Assembly: GCA_007922305.1 (NCBI GenBank)
Contig: ML677351.1
Location: 15,225,790 to 15,289,789, forward strand
From: Dermatemys mawii
Taxonomy: Eukaryota > Chordata > Testudines > Dermatemydidae
Direction of reading: 5' to 3'
DNA: 64,000 nt
Part shown: positions 22,901 to 36,694 of the stretch, piece after piece
How the letters are laid out: every line of letters begins with the position of its first letter
Numbering within the stretch: the stretch's first letter is position 1
The notes under the pieces: generated by a model
What the model was told of the DNA's origin: nothing
Databases searched by the model: none
Seen by the model: the letters and a program-made list of their open reading frames with translations, nothing else
Position numbers and translations under genes: made by a program

Positions 22901-25900
22901 AGCAAGTGAATTGTGCCCCATGCTGCAGAGGAAGGCAAAAAAAAAACCCTCCAGGACCTCTGCCAATCTGCCCTCTTTATGTCCTCTTTCTGTGCCCCAA
23001 CACCCACTGGTTCCTGTCACTATCCTCCCCTCTACCCTGTTTACTGCAGCTTTGCTGAAGCTGATGCTCCTGCTTTGCTGGCCACATATATGGTAGAGAT
23101 GAAGTTTGTAGTCTAGCCCATCTGCTGAATCAGCAGCAGGGAGACAGTCTGGCACTGAGTAATCTTGATTCCTGCCTCAGCCTCTTTTACTGGTGTTTAA
23201 ACACACAGAGAGGCTGGGAGAGAGATCTGGAAGGAGAAGTTCAAAGCCACATGCTGAGGTCAATCTGCTACACACAGCAACATCTTAAGCAGGCTATCAG
23301 CTTTAAAATATCCTTGACCAACTGCCTGTGTCACTGGCCAGGTTTCAGAGTCCTGAGAACTAAGTTTAAAAACCCAGGGGAGTTCCAGCCAAAGGAGGCC
23401 ATCTAGAAAGTATGTGAGATTTCACAGATTGCTGATCATTGCACTCAGCAACTCATGTCAAAGTTGGGTCTGTCTCACAGAGTCTCTTCCTTGGTGCCTT
23501 TCACGTAGAGTTAGTGTAAAAAGTTGCTGTCAAACAAGTTTTATTCAGGGTGTTCGTATTTATCCTGAACTCATTTTGAACATGCAGTCACTTAAGGAAC
23601 AAATCATTTCCTAGCAGCTGGAAGACCAGTCACCTTCCGAAGGGGTTACTGCAGTTATTTTGCAGATGTTTCCAACAGAGAGGTGCTGCTGTTAAAAGAA
23701 GCCCAAAACAAAGTCCAAAAGTTAAGTCTTCCCCATAAGGGTCCTGCTGCTTTTGAACTGTCAGCCCAATATAGAGGAAGATGAAGCAACACTTTGAGAA
23801 TGCCTTCCTACTTGCTAACTACAGCCAGATTACCAGCAATGTTACTACAAAATATAAAAGATCTCCATATGCATGGGCCTTGTTGTCTCAAGTCAGTTCT
23901 TGGCTTAGGGTGAGAGGATCCCTCCTGCTTTTGGAATAAAAGTAATTAAGATTTTGAAGACAAATTAGAAAAGCAACAGTTTATAAAGAGCAATTGAATG
24001 AAACTGCATGAATAGGTCACAATGTTGGCAGATGTCCCAGAAAGTCCACCCTCACCTTTATTTTCTGGTTACAAACATCCCATTAACAGACAAAGTCTTC
24101 ATAACTGATTACTCCCAAGTACATTCTAGTTTCTTCTGCACACAGGTACATATCTCATACACCACAATCTTTCCTCACCCCATCACTGCCATCACCTCAA
24201 ATTCCTGAGTTGTAGGAACTGAAAAGCACCCAATAATAATCTGTATTTATAGAGTACACAATATCCTCAAGCCTGAACAATCATCAATTAATCCTAGCAA
24301 CAACACTGTGAAGTAGATAAATATGAAACAATAAATGGTTTGCACACAGAGACAAAGACCGTTAGAAGATGTAGTTGCTTCCAGAATCCGTCAATCTCAC
24401 CACTGAATTGGCAGGGGAGTCTCTGCAAGGCAACACAGTGGAGAACCAGGTACAAAGACCCAAACTAATCTGAAACTCTAGTCCCCCTTTGGTAAATTTT
24501 TGCATTCAAATTCATTTTAGATGTAGGCACTGTTTTTTTATTCTTCATTGTTCCAAAGGACAGGAAACACAGAAACAACATCAACATATATGCAATGACA
24601 GTTCTGGTTTGGGGGCACACATATAATTATTCTATTCATACTGTAAACTACATTTATCCAAAGCTGTGCAGTGTTACTTTTGCAGTTGTAATATGTTTAT
24701 TATCTTGTCAGGTACTCAGCAGTCTTTGGCCATTAGGGGCCTTCTAAGTAAATAAATTAGGCACAAAAATAAAATCAGAGTCACAAGCATGTGTGGCTAT
24801 AGCAAGCCAGCTTTAACCATCTGTATCTTCAATGTAGGGGAAAGTTTACACTTATGCCCTAGGATGCATATTTACCCTGTGGCAAGCGGCATAACATATT
24901 AACACAGCTGTTAACATTAAAGACGTTACTAACATATGCAAGCCAAGCAGATTGAGGGACACGGTCATCTGCCTCAAATTACAATAGCCACGTATGGCCA
25001 GTATGAGGTAAAATGATATTGCCCAAAATAGCAAAAACTCATCAAAACATTTTCAGTATGAACCATGGAAACAGAGAATAACAAACCTTAGGCCCAGTTT
25101 CCTCCCAGATGTTTACATTTAGTTTCTTAGGTCATCCTGCTAAAATTTTCAATAGGGTCACTACCTGAAACAAGAGAGAAAGTTGTATCCACTCCACAAT
25201 CTGTTATTTTCTTCTGCCATTCAGAATATAATGGCTTGCACTCCATGATTACTTCCCTCCTTTTTGCTTCTTCAGTGTGAACAGATGGTGACATTTTAAC
25301 TGATTGTGCTTTCAGAATTTCCCTCCTTTTACAGGCCCTTTAAAATGTTTTAGTAAATTGTTTTATTTAGTCTGACAGAAAGGAGGAAAATAAAATTCTT
25401 TAATGTGCTGATTTATTATTTTTAAAACTGCATTTAGATTGTTTGATATAGTATACTAAAAAATAGACAAAATTTAGACCTTAAATCCGTAACTTTAACA
25501 TTTTCCTTGCAAACATTATAGCAACTAGATGGTACCAAAATATCCCTCCACAAGGGTATTTCTTTCTGGGTTATTACATTAGGAATTGATCTTATAGTTT
25601 TAAGTATAGTCACCCTAAATGTATGTACAGTTCAGTTTTCTTTTTCATTTAAATGTCTGATGTACTTTATTAACTTAAAAAACAAAGAAACAAAAAACCT
25701 CTTTGCTCTTTATTTCTTAAATCAAGAAATATACTGACCAATACATTTAGCATGAATATTGCCAGCCATACTTCTTGATTCTCTTCAGAAATGCACTCAT
25801 AGGTAAAAGTATCACAAATCTGAGATTTATTTATTTTATTATTGGGTGATCCATGAGGCACCTCTTATTTGTCCTCCCTGCAGTACAGTGTATAATGACA

Positions 25901-27980
25901 GTTTCTAATATTTAGCATGAGACCACAAGTGTGAAAACAGAATGTTATGTAACCACTTCCATCCGTTTTTGGCTAGCTAACATATAACCACTCTTCTGGA
26001 TGCTGAATTAACTATATATATTATGTTAGATTATGATTTCAAACCCATATGCTCATTGCAGAATGAATGTGCATGATAAAATTGATTAGAATTCGGATCT
26101 CAAATGTAGGTACTTCACAGACTAAGTTTTCTTGCAAAGATTTTAGGGTATAAACTATTTGGTTATGAAGTTATGTTGGCTGATCATTTTTCCACCTTCT
26201 CCCAATCCTGTTATAATCTATATTGTTGAGTATGCAGCACCTGGCTTCACAACAATTTTTTGTGTCCTTTAACTATGAACACTCTGTTCCTCAATTTGAT
26301 TTGTTGAAAGTTGTTTTAAGAAGTATGGTCAGCTACGATTGTTAAATGCTTTGGTGCATGGAGAAGGCAGTTAGAAATGGCTTCTGTTATTAAGATTAAC
26401 TGCAGCTCTCCCATGCAGCTACTGAAGGCCATAACTAATTTTTAATAGAATCGATACTGTTTCCCCTGTGGCTGGGGGTCAATGTACTTCAAATTACAAC
26501 ATGGGATAAAATTATTTTTTACAGAAACCTTTCCATTTATTCTCATCACTGCAGTTTGTGTTGTTTACATTTATACAATGGCAAAAACACTTAAAATGGA
26601 AAAGTACTTTTAAAGAGTATCAATCTTTTGCCTCTCTTCACGAGCAGAAACACAAAACTAACTGATATCATGACGTTCATTTAAAACAGTTTTTCAGTGG
26701 ACCCGGGGAAGGGGCAAAAAGGTATAAAAATCTGGACTACTTAGAAAGATAACAGAATTAGTAAATTTCAGCTAATTAAGGCAGCTAGTCTAAAAGGGCT
26801 TTTAGGACATTTTCCACAGCACCAATATTAAGTTACATCAATGTGATCTGAGTGACAAATGTACTATTTGTGCTGAAACTGACACACACAAGCCAGTGGG
26901 GATGTACTCATGGTCTAATCCTGCCTGTTGCTGAAAAACTTCTATTGTAATGAATGGAAGGCAAGGATTCTCAGCAGGGCCTTTAATGATAACACACTCT
27001 CCAAGCTGACACCAAGCTAAGCCAACCTTCTATCTACTGCCACACAATGTTCTAAAATTCTAATTAGATGGATTAATTTGGTATCTTAAACTTTTTTCAA
27101 TTTGTAGTACATATAATATATATGACAAGAAAGTGCAAATGACTGACTACCCAAAAGAATGTGAAGACTACCAAAACATTCCTCTTACAAGAATATGAAG
27201 ATACCAAATATACATTTTCAAATACTAATTTGTAGTTACTAAAAACACTTTGCATCCCAGGATCTCAGAACACTTTACAGATATCAGGCTAGTAATACTT
27301 AAACAATACTCACTATATAATATGCACAAACAACTGCATCTAACCTACAGATAAACTATATTTAAGATCAGAGATAGCCCAGCCTTTGAAAACCAAAATT
27401 ATATTAGTGATAATTCTGAATCTTAGAAGTCTGTGATAGTTACATGAATACTGGTTCTTTGTCAGGTCAAAAAACAATTGTGAGGACACATTACCTTTGC
27501 TCAGTTTCAATCAAGATGGAGATTACAATTCAAAATCATATTCCAAAGCCCTCATACTCCTTCCCAAATACGATTTCCTCTCTTGGAAACCAAACAGATG
27601 TAGTACAGGTACAATGAACGCCTACTACTACCTTCGAAGCACTTGTTCTACTTTGCTCCAAAGGAAGAATCTTGTTCTTTAATCACAGAGAAAAATAGGT
27701 AACCCAGGATAATTTTGACTCCCCTTTAACTGACTGGATTCAGTAAGAATTCTGCCTAACAGGATTCTGGAGGTTTTCAGCTTCAAATGTTCCAGAGTCC
27801 AAAGAGACTGCATGAAACAACTTATTTTCCCCTTCATTTTATTTAAATGTTTGAGAATAATAAAACTTGCTGATATAAAGAAAGTACACAAATCACTCAG
27901 CAAATTATTCAATCATATCACAGATATAGGAAAAAGTAGTTCAAAACTTATTTGAAGGTACATATAAGTTTCATTTTACA
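22901..27980. other. Non-coding intergenic, AT-rich
   Basis: About 5 kb with no supportable exon. A MIR-like fragment is suggested at 24230-24340 (agtagataaatatgaaacaa following a cctagcaacaacactgtg text), and a weak one at 27240-27300. Otherwise I recognise nothing. Confidence 0.45.
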
Positions 27981-27983
27981 TTA

Positions 27984-28312
27984 CAGTAGAACCTCAGAGT
28001 TACGAAAACCAGAGTTACGAACAGTCAACCACACATCTCCATTTGGAATGGAAGTACGCAATCAGGGCAACAGCAGAGACAAAAACAAAACAAAACAAAA
28101 AACATGGGGAAAAAAGCACAGTACAATACTCTGTTAAACATAAACCACTAAAAAATAAAGGGAAAGCAGCATTTTCTTCTGCATAGTAAAGTTTCAGAGC
28201 TGTATTAAGTCAATGTTCAGTTGTAAACATTTGAAAGAAGAACCATAACATTTTGTTCAGAGTTACAAAAAACCTCCATTCCCAAGGTGTCTGTAATTCT
28301 GTGGTTCTACTG
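27984..28312 (+). mobile_element. Tigger/pogo-like MITE, copy 1
   Basis: The ends CAGTAGAACCTCAGAGTTAC and its inverse (gtaattctgtggttctactg) are flanked by TA on both sides (27982-27983 and 28313-28314). The end motif and TA target fit Tc1/mariner-pogo (Tigger) elements. The interior carries a polymorphic-looking A-rich run (28080-28100). A second copy lies at 36695-37091 in reverse orientation. Confidence 0.88.
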
Positions 28313-28379
28313 TAAAACCAATAATGCAGATAGCCCCCCAAAAAGCATAAGAATAGGCTATACGACAAATCTTAAGACA

Positions 28380-28640
28380 TATGCTGTGTTAAATAAAAGG
28401 GGCCGGGATAGCTCCCTTTTGTGAACACCAACCAGCCAGTTAGCTAAAGAATCCCTCTTGGTAGCTGTTCTCTATTGCTTTACCTGTAAAGGGTTAAAAA
28501 GTCTGACTGAATGCATAGGGAAAGAGAAGTGAGTGGGCACCTGGCCAAAAGAAAGGCTAGAACTTCTTAAAATGGAAACAAAACTCCCCTTTTGTCTGTC
28601 TCCGGAGAGAGGGGACAGAACATCCTATCACCTTCCAGAA
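28380..28640. repeat. Probable interspersed repeat, class unknown
   Basis: The text ggggccgggatagctccctt, gccagttagctaaagaatcc and ttacctgtaaagggttaaaa is familiar to me from turtle LTR-like repeats. I see no second copy, termini or coding domain here. Confidence 0.3.
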
Positions 28641-29951
28641 GTATTGATATATGTGACTAACATCCATTCATGTGTGGTTCTTTCTTTCCCTCTTCCACTT
28701 CCCAAGGAGAAGTTGTGTATGAATTCTTCAATTTTTATTTTATGTCTGATGTGCGTGTGAAGGCAAAATTGAAGAAGTGTTTCATGCCTCAGAGCTCTTA
28801 ACTCCCCAGTCCTATGCCACAACCACAAACCATCCCTTCCTCTCAATTCCCTCCCTAGAATCAAAGGAAAACTATCACATGGCTCAACACTTTCTAGAAG
28901 GCTTAATATTGGCACATTAGAGCATTCAATATAGTTCACTCTAGTTTTATTTTATAGTGGAATAAAATTATCTTAGTTAAGGATTTCAGTAAAGAACAAA
29001 CTTCCTCCTGAGCTTACATTTAAATTTTTGCAAAGTCTGAAATATATTTCATCCTCTTTGTAAATACATACAACTAAAAAGTTAAAGAATTAGTCAAGGG
29101 CATGAACTGCAGGAATAACTGTGTCAGCTGAGGTGCTCAATACTGTATTCTTTTGAAGGAGGTCTGAGAAGGGGACCAACTTATCTTCAGCCAAATGAAC
29201 AAAAAATAGAGGAATTCATAGAACTACAGGAATTTCACTACAATGCAAGACAGCATTTTAAGAATCATTTACTGTACACCATAAATATTACAAGTACAGC
29301 AACAATCAGAAATATTGCCCAGGATGGGCTGAGCCACTTCTGGAATAGAAAGGTATACATTGTCTTTTCATTGTACCCATCCTTTGTATAAAGCTTGTTA
29401 CAACAAAAGCAGTCAGTGGTCCGTACAGTTATACTTGTGTTCAGGGGGATGCCAAAATTAAACCACCTTCAGCATTTGACCTCTTTTACACCATTGCATC
29501 CTTGCAGAATGTGTATGTTATTACTTATCCTGTGGAAGTCAGGAGTTCAGTTATTAAAAAGCAGCTTTTCTATAATAATTAATAACCTAGATCAGGGGAT
29601 TTGTGCAAAAATTAAGTTATGTTCCAGGGGATCCTACTGAAAAAGTCGCTCATCCTTCTAGAATCATAGGATAAGATGTTAGATTAGATAGAAAGAGATA
29701 AAGCATCAGGACAGTTACAAAGAAGGTGAAGAGAAGACAGTGGTGGAGTAAAATTCCTGTATCAACATTAGATTTGTATGTGCACATTTGTGTAGAAAAA
29801 AGGAAGCCATCGGTTTTTATAACCAACCACAAACGACGTGCTGGTTTATACAGTGTTAGTTTCATCAGTAGAAACATGACCTAAAATTTTATGTCATTCC
29901 GATCTTTTAAAAATTGTAAAAAATTAAAGAAAAATGATTACTAACCTCCCA
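28641..29951. other. Non-coding intergenic; nothing recognised
   Basis: AT-rich spacer between two repeat blocks, without a supportable exon or RNA gene. Confidence 0.45.
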
Positions 29952-30105
29952 TGACTGTTCTTTGAGATGTGTTGCACGTGTCCATTCCACACTTGGTGTG
30001 TATGTGCCCCATTAGGGCGGCATGAGTGTCCTCTGCTGCTGCACACCACCACATGCGAGTATAAAGGGCCCACCCACACCAAAGCCCTCTCAGTTCCTTC
30101 ATGCT
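29952..30105. repeat. DIRS left inverted terminal repeat
   Basis: It matches 36053-36240 in reverse orientation. A further partial copy in direct orientation lies at about 30150-30215 (gattgcacatgtgaaccgca, ctcttggtgactc), as expected from the split repeats and internal complementary region of DIRS elements. Confidence 0.8.
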
Positions 30106-30756
30106 GGACAAATCTGACTAAGAGGGGTAGGAGGGCGAGCTGTAACAGAAGGTCAGTAACAGTTTTTTCTTCTTTAAATGATTGCACATGTGAACCGCAC
30201 TCTTGGTGACTCACAAGCCATAAAGCAGGAAGAGGGATCAGAGTTCACACACACACAGACCAGAGCATAACTTGTCCACATTTAGCCTAATCTCTAGAGT
30301 ACTGATTGATGGCATAATGGGACACAAAGGTGTGAACTGAAGACCAGGTTGTTGCTCTTCAAGTTTCCTGGATAGGGACTTTCACAAGGATCATCATCCA
30401 CGTGCAATCTTGTAGAACGTGCCATCACTTTACTTGGTGGGGAAATGCCTGCCAGATCATAATGTACATGAATGCAGGAAGTTATCCAAGATGAAATTCT
30501 TTGTGAAGAGACAGACCCTTGTTTCTGTTTGTGATGGCCATGAATAGTCAGGTTGACAAATGGAACTGTTGAGTCCTGGCTCTGTAGAACACCAAACCTC
30601 TTCTAACATTGAAAGTGTGCAGGCATTGCACCTCTCTATTGGCAAGTGATCTGGGGTAAAATGTAGGTAAGAAAAATCACTAGGCTAATATGAAAATTAG
30701 ATACTATTTTTGAGAGAAATCTTGGATGAGGGCGCAAATATAACTTTATTCTTATA

Positions 30757-30835
30757 TACTTAAATACCTTAAATATACTTAAAATATATACCTTAAATAC
30801 CTTAAATGAACCTTAAATATACTTTATCCTTATAT
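30757..30835. repeat. Degenerate tandem repeat (accttaaatat)
   Basis: About six imperfect units of 10-12 bases (taccttaaat, atacttaaaat) lie just left of the hAT insertion at 30847. Confidence 0.7.
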
Positions 30836-30846
30836 TTTGTATAAGG

Positions 30847-31173
30847 CAGGGGTTCTCAAACTTCACTGCACTGCAACCACCTTCTGACAACAAAATTTAC
30901 TTCACGACCCCAGGAGGGGGACTGAAGCCTGAGCTCGCCCGAGCCCCACTGCCCTGGGTGCAGAGGGAACAAAGCCCAAGCCTCACCGTTCTGGGCAAGG
31001 GGCCTGCAACCTGAGCCCCACTATCCAGGGCTGAAGCCCTCAGGCTTTGGCCCTTGGCAGTGAGAATCAGGCTTCAGCCCTGGGCTGCAGCAAATCTAAG
31101 CCCTCCCTGGTGACCCAATTCAAAGGAGGTCACGACCCACTTTGGGGTCTGACCCACAATTTGAGAATGGTTG
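30847..31173. mobile_element. hAT-type MITE in the DIRS recombinase (exact TSD)
   Basis: The left end CAGGGGTTCTCAAACTTC and right end AATTTGAGAATGGTTG are inverted. The octamer gtataagg is repeated exactly at 30839-30846 and 31174-31181. It interrupts the recombinase region of the DIRS element, so it is younger than that element. Confidence 0.92.
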
Positions 31174-33888
31174 GTATAAGGTGTTTTGGATATCAGAATA
31201 TTCAACTTGGTGAGGAAGCAAGGAGCACATCGCTAGAGACTCAAATGGAGGCCCCAAGAGCCTTGACTAACTAGGTTCAAGTCTCAAGGGGACAGGCTCC
31301 CTTATCTGAGGGTACAACCTCTCCAGGCCCTTCACAAATCTGATTTTCATATCATTAGAAAATACAGAACGTATCTCTACAAGACTGGAAAGCTGATACT
31401 GCAGCCAAACAGACCTTGATAGAAGCAATTGCCAACCCTTGCTATTTTAGGTGCAACAGATAGTCCTTTGATGAGACCAGATCGAAAAAAGCTTCCACTT
31501 TGACATGTAAATAGACATGGTAGAGAGCTTTCTGCCATTTAACAAGACATTAAAAACTTGCTCTGGGCAAAACTCCTCTTTAGGCTCTAACCATGGAACC
31601 CCAGGCTGTTAAAATGAAATGCCTACAGTTTCAGGGGGAGTAGTCAACCAGCATCTCGGGGGGATTAAGACTTGGTCCAGTGGAAGCGAAGCTTTAACCT
31701 CCATTGACCCATTCAGTAGAGTGGAGAACCAGTGCCGCCAGGCTACATTGGGGCTATTAGTATAATCTGTGCATGGTCCAGATTGATCTTAGCAGCACTA
31801 TATAGGAGTGGAACTGGAGGAAAGCATATCAAAGCTTGTTCGACCAGGGTACCCAGAGAGCATCTATCATGGAACCAGCACTGTAACTTTGTCGGAGCAA
31901 AATGGATGGCATTTTGTTGGTTTTGGTTGCATATAGGTCTATTTGGGGATTCTTCACTGCTGGAAAAATGTGTCTGTCTACATCCAAACAGAGTGACTCA
32001 TAAAGGATCCTAGACTCATCTTAGGCAGTCTGCCAGCTCGTTTAGCACTCCTGGAAGGTAAGAGGCTTCCAAATTGAATGACCTGGCACCGCAAAAGTTC
32101 TATAGGTGAACTGCCTCTTGACAGCAGGGAAAAACAAACCCCTCCCTGCTCATTGCTGCAATGCTGTCTGTGAGAACAAACAGGCTTTTCCCCTAGATCT
32201 GAGATAGGAAGGCTTGACAGGCTAGACAGACAGCCCTTAGAGCTCTGACATTCATATGTAGGGACAGATTCCTTGAGGACCATAAACTGAGTTCAGAGAG
32301 GATCCAGATGAAGCCCCCACACCAGGGCAGATACATCTGTCACCAACTTTAGCAAAGTTAAAGGCAGACAAAGGGAACGCTTACACAAACACTGTCTGGG
32401 TCTGCCAATCAACCTACAGAAGTAAATCCTCAAGAAGGACACAATACAAAGTTCCAATAGTGACAACTTAGTTAATAAATGGAAGCCAGCCAACAATTAA
32501 GATGTTGTGATGTAGTCCATCTTGCTGCAATATGTATGTGGATGAGGCCATATACCCTAGGACTCTTGTACAATTTCAAGCTGTTATGACTCAGTGAGCC
32601 TTGAAATCTACAACAAGAGATCAAATTGATCAGAATTTCATGTCTGGATGGAAAGCTGTCCTGAGTAGAGTCCATACTTGCTCCTACAAACTCTATACTC
32701 TGAACTAGACAAAGGGTAGACTTATCTGAGTTGATCAGTAGACCTAGCGCTTCAAAAGCTGACTGGATAAGATGTACACTGGACAATATCAGAGCCTGGA
32801 CTGGTCTGTGACTACTGAGGTAAGGGCAGATGGGCACTCCTTGCCCTCCTCAGGAAAGCAGTTTCCACGTACATACATTTTCTGAAAACCTGCAGAGCTG
32901 CTCACTGGCTGAAAGGCAGCATGGTGACCTGGTAATGAGAATGCATCACTACGAATGTGAAATACTTTTTGTGATGGATAAATGGCCACCTAAAAAGAGG
33001 TATCTTTTAAACTGAGGTCAGCATATCAGTCTTTAGGTTCCAAGGAAGGAATAATAGAAGCCAGGGTTACCATGCAAAACTTTATGCTTTTGAGATATCT
33101 GCTGAGCTGACACAGGTCTGAAATTGGTCTGAGACCCTTCATTGCTGCCAGGATTAGGAAATAAAGGAAATAAAACCCCTTCCATCAGACACTGTGGAAC
33201 CTCCTCTATGGCTCCTGCCTGAGGGAGAGCCTGAACTTTCTGGAGGTGCTATTCTGCATGAGAGTGGTCCCTAAAAAAGGAGAGGTAGAAACAAATTAGA
33301 GGTGTGTAAGGTGATGAGTCATCCCTGAACAAGAGCCTGCTTAAGCCATATGCATTAATGAATCAGTCCTGTGCTATGCTACATCCAATCTACAAGCCAG
33401 GTGCTGAACCACTGTTTCTCCTTTGAGGCTTACATACCTGCCTGAATCACCAGCTCAGCTCTTGACTTGTATATTGGCGGGAACCAAGCACAAAAATGAT
33501 TAATCAACACATGTGGCTTAATCAGGATCTAGTTCAGAAATGACTCATCACCTTACATACAGTACTTAATACCCATTGGTCCGAGCTTACGCAGGAGCAA
33601 GCACTGCGTAAGTGGGAAAGGCAGTTGCGAATATGAGGGAAGATGAAACCTGGACTGTCATGGCATCTTCAAGCAACTCATCAAAACACCTGTTTAGTTC
33701 CTGTGGGCTTCTAAATGGAGCAGGCATTGATTCAGAGGCAGAAGGAGTAGGTGGTCTATGTCTATAATCTCTACACTTTTTTCTCTACAAGTACTAATGA
33801 GGAACAGGGGCAGAGTAATGGTGGGTATGCAGAGGGCAGAAATGTTTTCTGGATGGGGTCAAAGTATACAAACTCAAAGACTTTAGAG

Positions 33889-34096
33889 CAGGCCTGCACA
33901 ACATGTGGCCCAGGGGCCACATGCGGCCCACACGGGCTCACTATGCAGCCTGCGGGGGGTGAGTAGGGGAAGGGCAAGCCAAGCGGTGGGATGGGAGGAA
34001 AGTGGATGGGGGCGGCGTGAGGGCAGGGCTTTTCGGCCCGCAGATGGTTTTTTGCAGTAATATGGCCCTCGCTGCTTTCTGAGTTGTGCAGGCTTG
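33889..34096 (+). mobile_element. hAT-type MITE, family B, copy 1 (exact TSD)
   Basis: The ends CAGGCCTGCACAAC and GTTGTGCAGGCTTG are inverted. The octamer ctttagag is repeated exactly at 33881-33888 and 34097-34104. It is 208 bp long, with ggcccaggggccacatgcgg near the left end. It is inserted between the gag and reverse transcriptase parts of the DIRS element. Confidence 0.93.
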
Positions 34097-34990
34097 CTTT
34101 AGAGTCATCCTAGAGTCCTTCAAGCCATTGAGCTCAGAGTCGGTTTGCTCTAAAAACAGTGAAGACCCTTCAAAGGGCAGGTCTTGTAATGTCTGCAGGG
34201 AAAAACAAACCCCTGCAATTGTAATGTCCTGAGCTTGGCCACTGCAGAAACCATGGTCCTAGCTGCCAAGTCTTCTGCAGTGAATGCAGTCTGCATCAAA
34301 GTTCTTACTACAAATTTCCTCTCATCAACTAAAGAGGAGAACTCCTGCCTAGCATCTTCCAGCAGCATGTCCCTAAACTTTAATACGGAATCCCAAACAA
34401 TAAAATCATGTTTCAAAAGAGAATGTTAGTTGGCAATCCTGAATTGCATCCCACAGTAGAACACATTTTTCTATCAAACAGATCTAGTTTTTTCACGTTT
34501 TGATTTGTGGATTGCTCCCCATTGGTTATTGTTCCTGTTCCAATGGGGAGCAGAGAACCTAGGAGGGATGAGAGTACAGATATTCAAACCCCTAGGAGGG
34601 AATATAATATTTACATTCAGCCTTTTGAGATGGGAGGAAGGGACAAAGGGGTCTGCTAGAGAAACTTAATGGGACCCATAATTGCCTCATTAATAGGTAA
34701 GGCCACTCACTAAGACTCTCTGGTGGCCAAAATATTAAAAAGGATGGGGAAGGTCTCCTTAACCTCCTCCACCTCAAGCGTGAGACCACCCTCTTCAATA
34801 GCTTTTAGTGAATCTTACAAATCAACAGGAGGGAGAGGGGGAAGATGCCCCCTGAAGAGACTGCTCCTAATGGTGCTGGAGACTGGTACTGGGTTGGAGT
34901 AGAACCAAGCACAGCCAATGTTCCAGGCTTCCATTTCAATGGTACTGTGAGGCATGCAATCTGAGGAAATGGCAGTTGCTGCGATACTGA

Positions 34991-35284
34991 GGGCTGGTCT
35001 ACACTGGGGGAGGGTTCGACCTAAGATACACAACTTCAGCTACGTGAATAACGTAGCTGAAGACGGTGCATCTTTGGCTGACTTACCTGACGTCCTCACG
35101 GCGGCAGCGGTTGGCAGCCGGCTCCCCCGTCAACTCCAACTTGCGCCTCTCAGTGAGCTGGAGTTCCAGAGTCGACGGGAGCGCCTTTTGCAATCCATTT
35201 ATCGCGTCTTGATGAAACGTGATAAATCGATCACCAAAAGATCGATCACTACCCACCGATCCGGCGGGTAGTGAAGACATACCC
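34991..35284 (+). mobile_element. PIF/Harbinger MITE, family 1, copy 1
   Basis: The ends GGGCTGGTCTACACT and agtgaagacataccc are inverted, flanked by TGA on both sides (34988-34990 and 35285-35287). The 3-bp TNA duplication fits PIF/Harbinger. The interior includes a palindrome around cgtagctgaag and ends with gataaatcgatc...gatcgatcac. The copy at 63587-63878 matches throughout. It lies inside the DIRS element. Confidence 0.9.
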
Positions 35285-36052
35285 TGAATGTGGCACTGAG
35301 GAAACTGGCGCCTCTCTGTCTGCTCATACCAAAAGCATGGTCTCCTGCACTGTCGGGAATATTTGTACTGAAAGGCTCAATAGATCGCTAGCTACCGGAA
35401 ATGCCTCCAGCATGGTCAGTATTGAGATGGTCCTGGGACTACAGATGTAAAAGGTGCTCCATCAAGCCCCAGACTCAACAGTACCTGCCTTGGTGCCATT
35501 TTCTGTGGTACCAGAGAAGAGGAATGCTTGGGTTTCAGCTGCATCCTAGTCTTATCCCCATGACTAGAGGATTTCAGTGCCAGTGACACTGCTCTCTCAG
35601 TAATCTGCCTATAGGTCTTACACCTCTTAGGGACTGGAGAGGGTGAGAGTTCCAGTTTTCAGGCAACATAGGAGGTACACTCCTAACTGATGCCAAGGCA
35701 CTCAGTGTCAAGTCCAAATGGCTGAGCTCTGATGGAGGTTTCAGGGCTGCCTCCATGAGCAAAAACTTTAGCCTGGCCCCTCGTCCCCATACCACTTCAA
35801 GCACCTTGAGTATGGGTTGCTCACGGGTATCAGCCTACCACAAAAGACACAGGGTTTGAAGCCTTTGTTACTATGGCATCCTTTGGTACCAAGAAATGAA
35901 AATCCCAAACTAGGATCTGAAAAAGAAACCAAAACTTGTCTATACTATTAACTAAGTACTAATCTGCTAAAAAACTATTTACAATAAATTTACAATGAGC
36001 ACACAGAGCACTTGCTAAAGGAAGCCAAGCAATCCCAATGACTGTCCTGGGC

Positions 36053-36240
36053 TGTAAGAAGGAACTGAGGGGACTCTGGGGCAGCTGGGCCCTTTATACA
36101 GGCATGCAGTGACATGCAGCTGCAGTGGGTGCTTAAACAACTTCAATAGGTACCACTGGAGGGAAAAATGTCCGACTGTGCATGAGGTACACATACACCA
36201 AGAGTGGAATGGACATGTGCAATCACTCGAAGAACGGTCA
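36053..36240. repeat. DIRS right inverted terminal repeat
   Basis: Inverted match to 29952-30105, sharing gggccctttata, ccaagagtggaatggacatg and cgaagaacggtca. Confidence 0.8.
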
Positions 36241-36694
36241 GAATTAAGCTTAACACTGAGTTGCAACATGGGTCAGTTTTCCTTAGATGGGGGAAATGGT
36301 GCTTTTCCTCCTATTGTGTTGGATTAGTTTAGGAACTAATCCAGTTTGTTTAAAAGTCATTTCCATAAAAGTTGTCAGCTGCACTGACTTGTTTACATTT
36401 AATGCTCAGTGGATAACTTTTAAAGTTGTCAAGTACTGCTTTGTGTTAAGTTTGCCGCCAGGTTGACAGTGTCCGTTCTTAACTTGTAAGAATTTAAAGG
36501 ATACCTGAGTGTTTGTAAAGCTGGAGTGTTACAATACCATCTTTTTACCTTGGAAGTACCCTCTGAAAAAGGTTTACCTGCCTACGTGAGTGCTGGCCAA
36601 TCAGAACTGTGTAGCAGGTAAAGTTGTGTCACATGATTACCAACTGATTTGGCTAATCAATTCTTGATTTAGCCATAAATGAGCTCTTGAAATA

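Larger units (their letters stand above)
29952..36240 (-). mobile_element. Decayed DIRS-type tyrosine-recombinase retroelement
   Basis: Inverted terminal repeats of about 150-190 bp bound it. Left: tgactgttctttgagatgtg, tccattccacacttggtgtg, and later tataaagggccc and ctcagttccttc. Right, 36053-36240: the same in reverse (gaaggaactgagg, gggccctttata, aagagtggaatgga, cgaagaacggtca). Minus-strand frames give, from right to left: a gag-like segment (34150-34416), reverse transcriptase with EALGLLINSDKS and IEFVGASMDSTQ (32600-32780), an RNase H-like TDVSALVWGLHLD (near 32300-32350), and tyrosine-recombinase-like blocks RFVKGLERLYPQIREPV (31300-31360) and TWSSVHTFVSHYAI (near 30310-30350). Stops and frameshifts are frequent and the expected YxDD box reads PYLSS. 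Three DNA transposons have inserted later (30847, 33889, 34991). Confidence 0.85.

Noticed and set aside
29700..30250. 96-aa and 80-aa opposing frames at 29924-30214
   Set aside because: They fall in the DIRS inverted terminal repeat and have no independent support.
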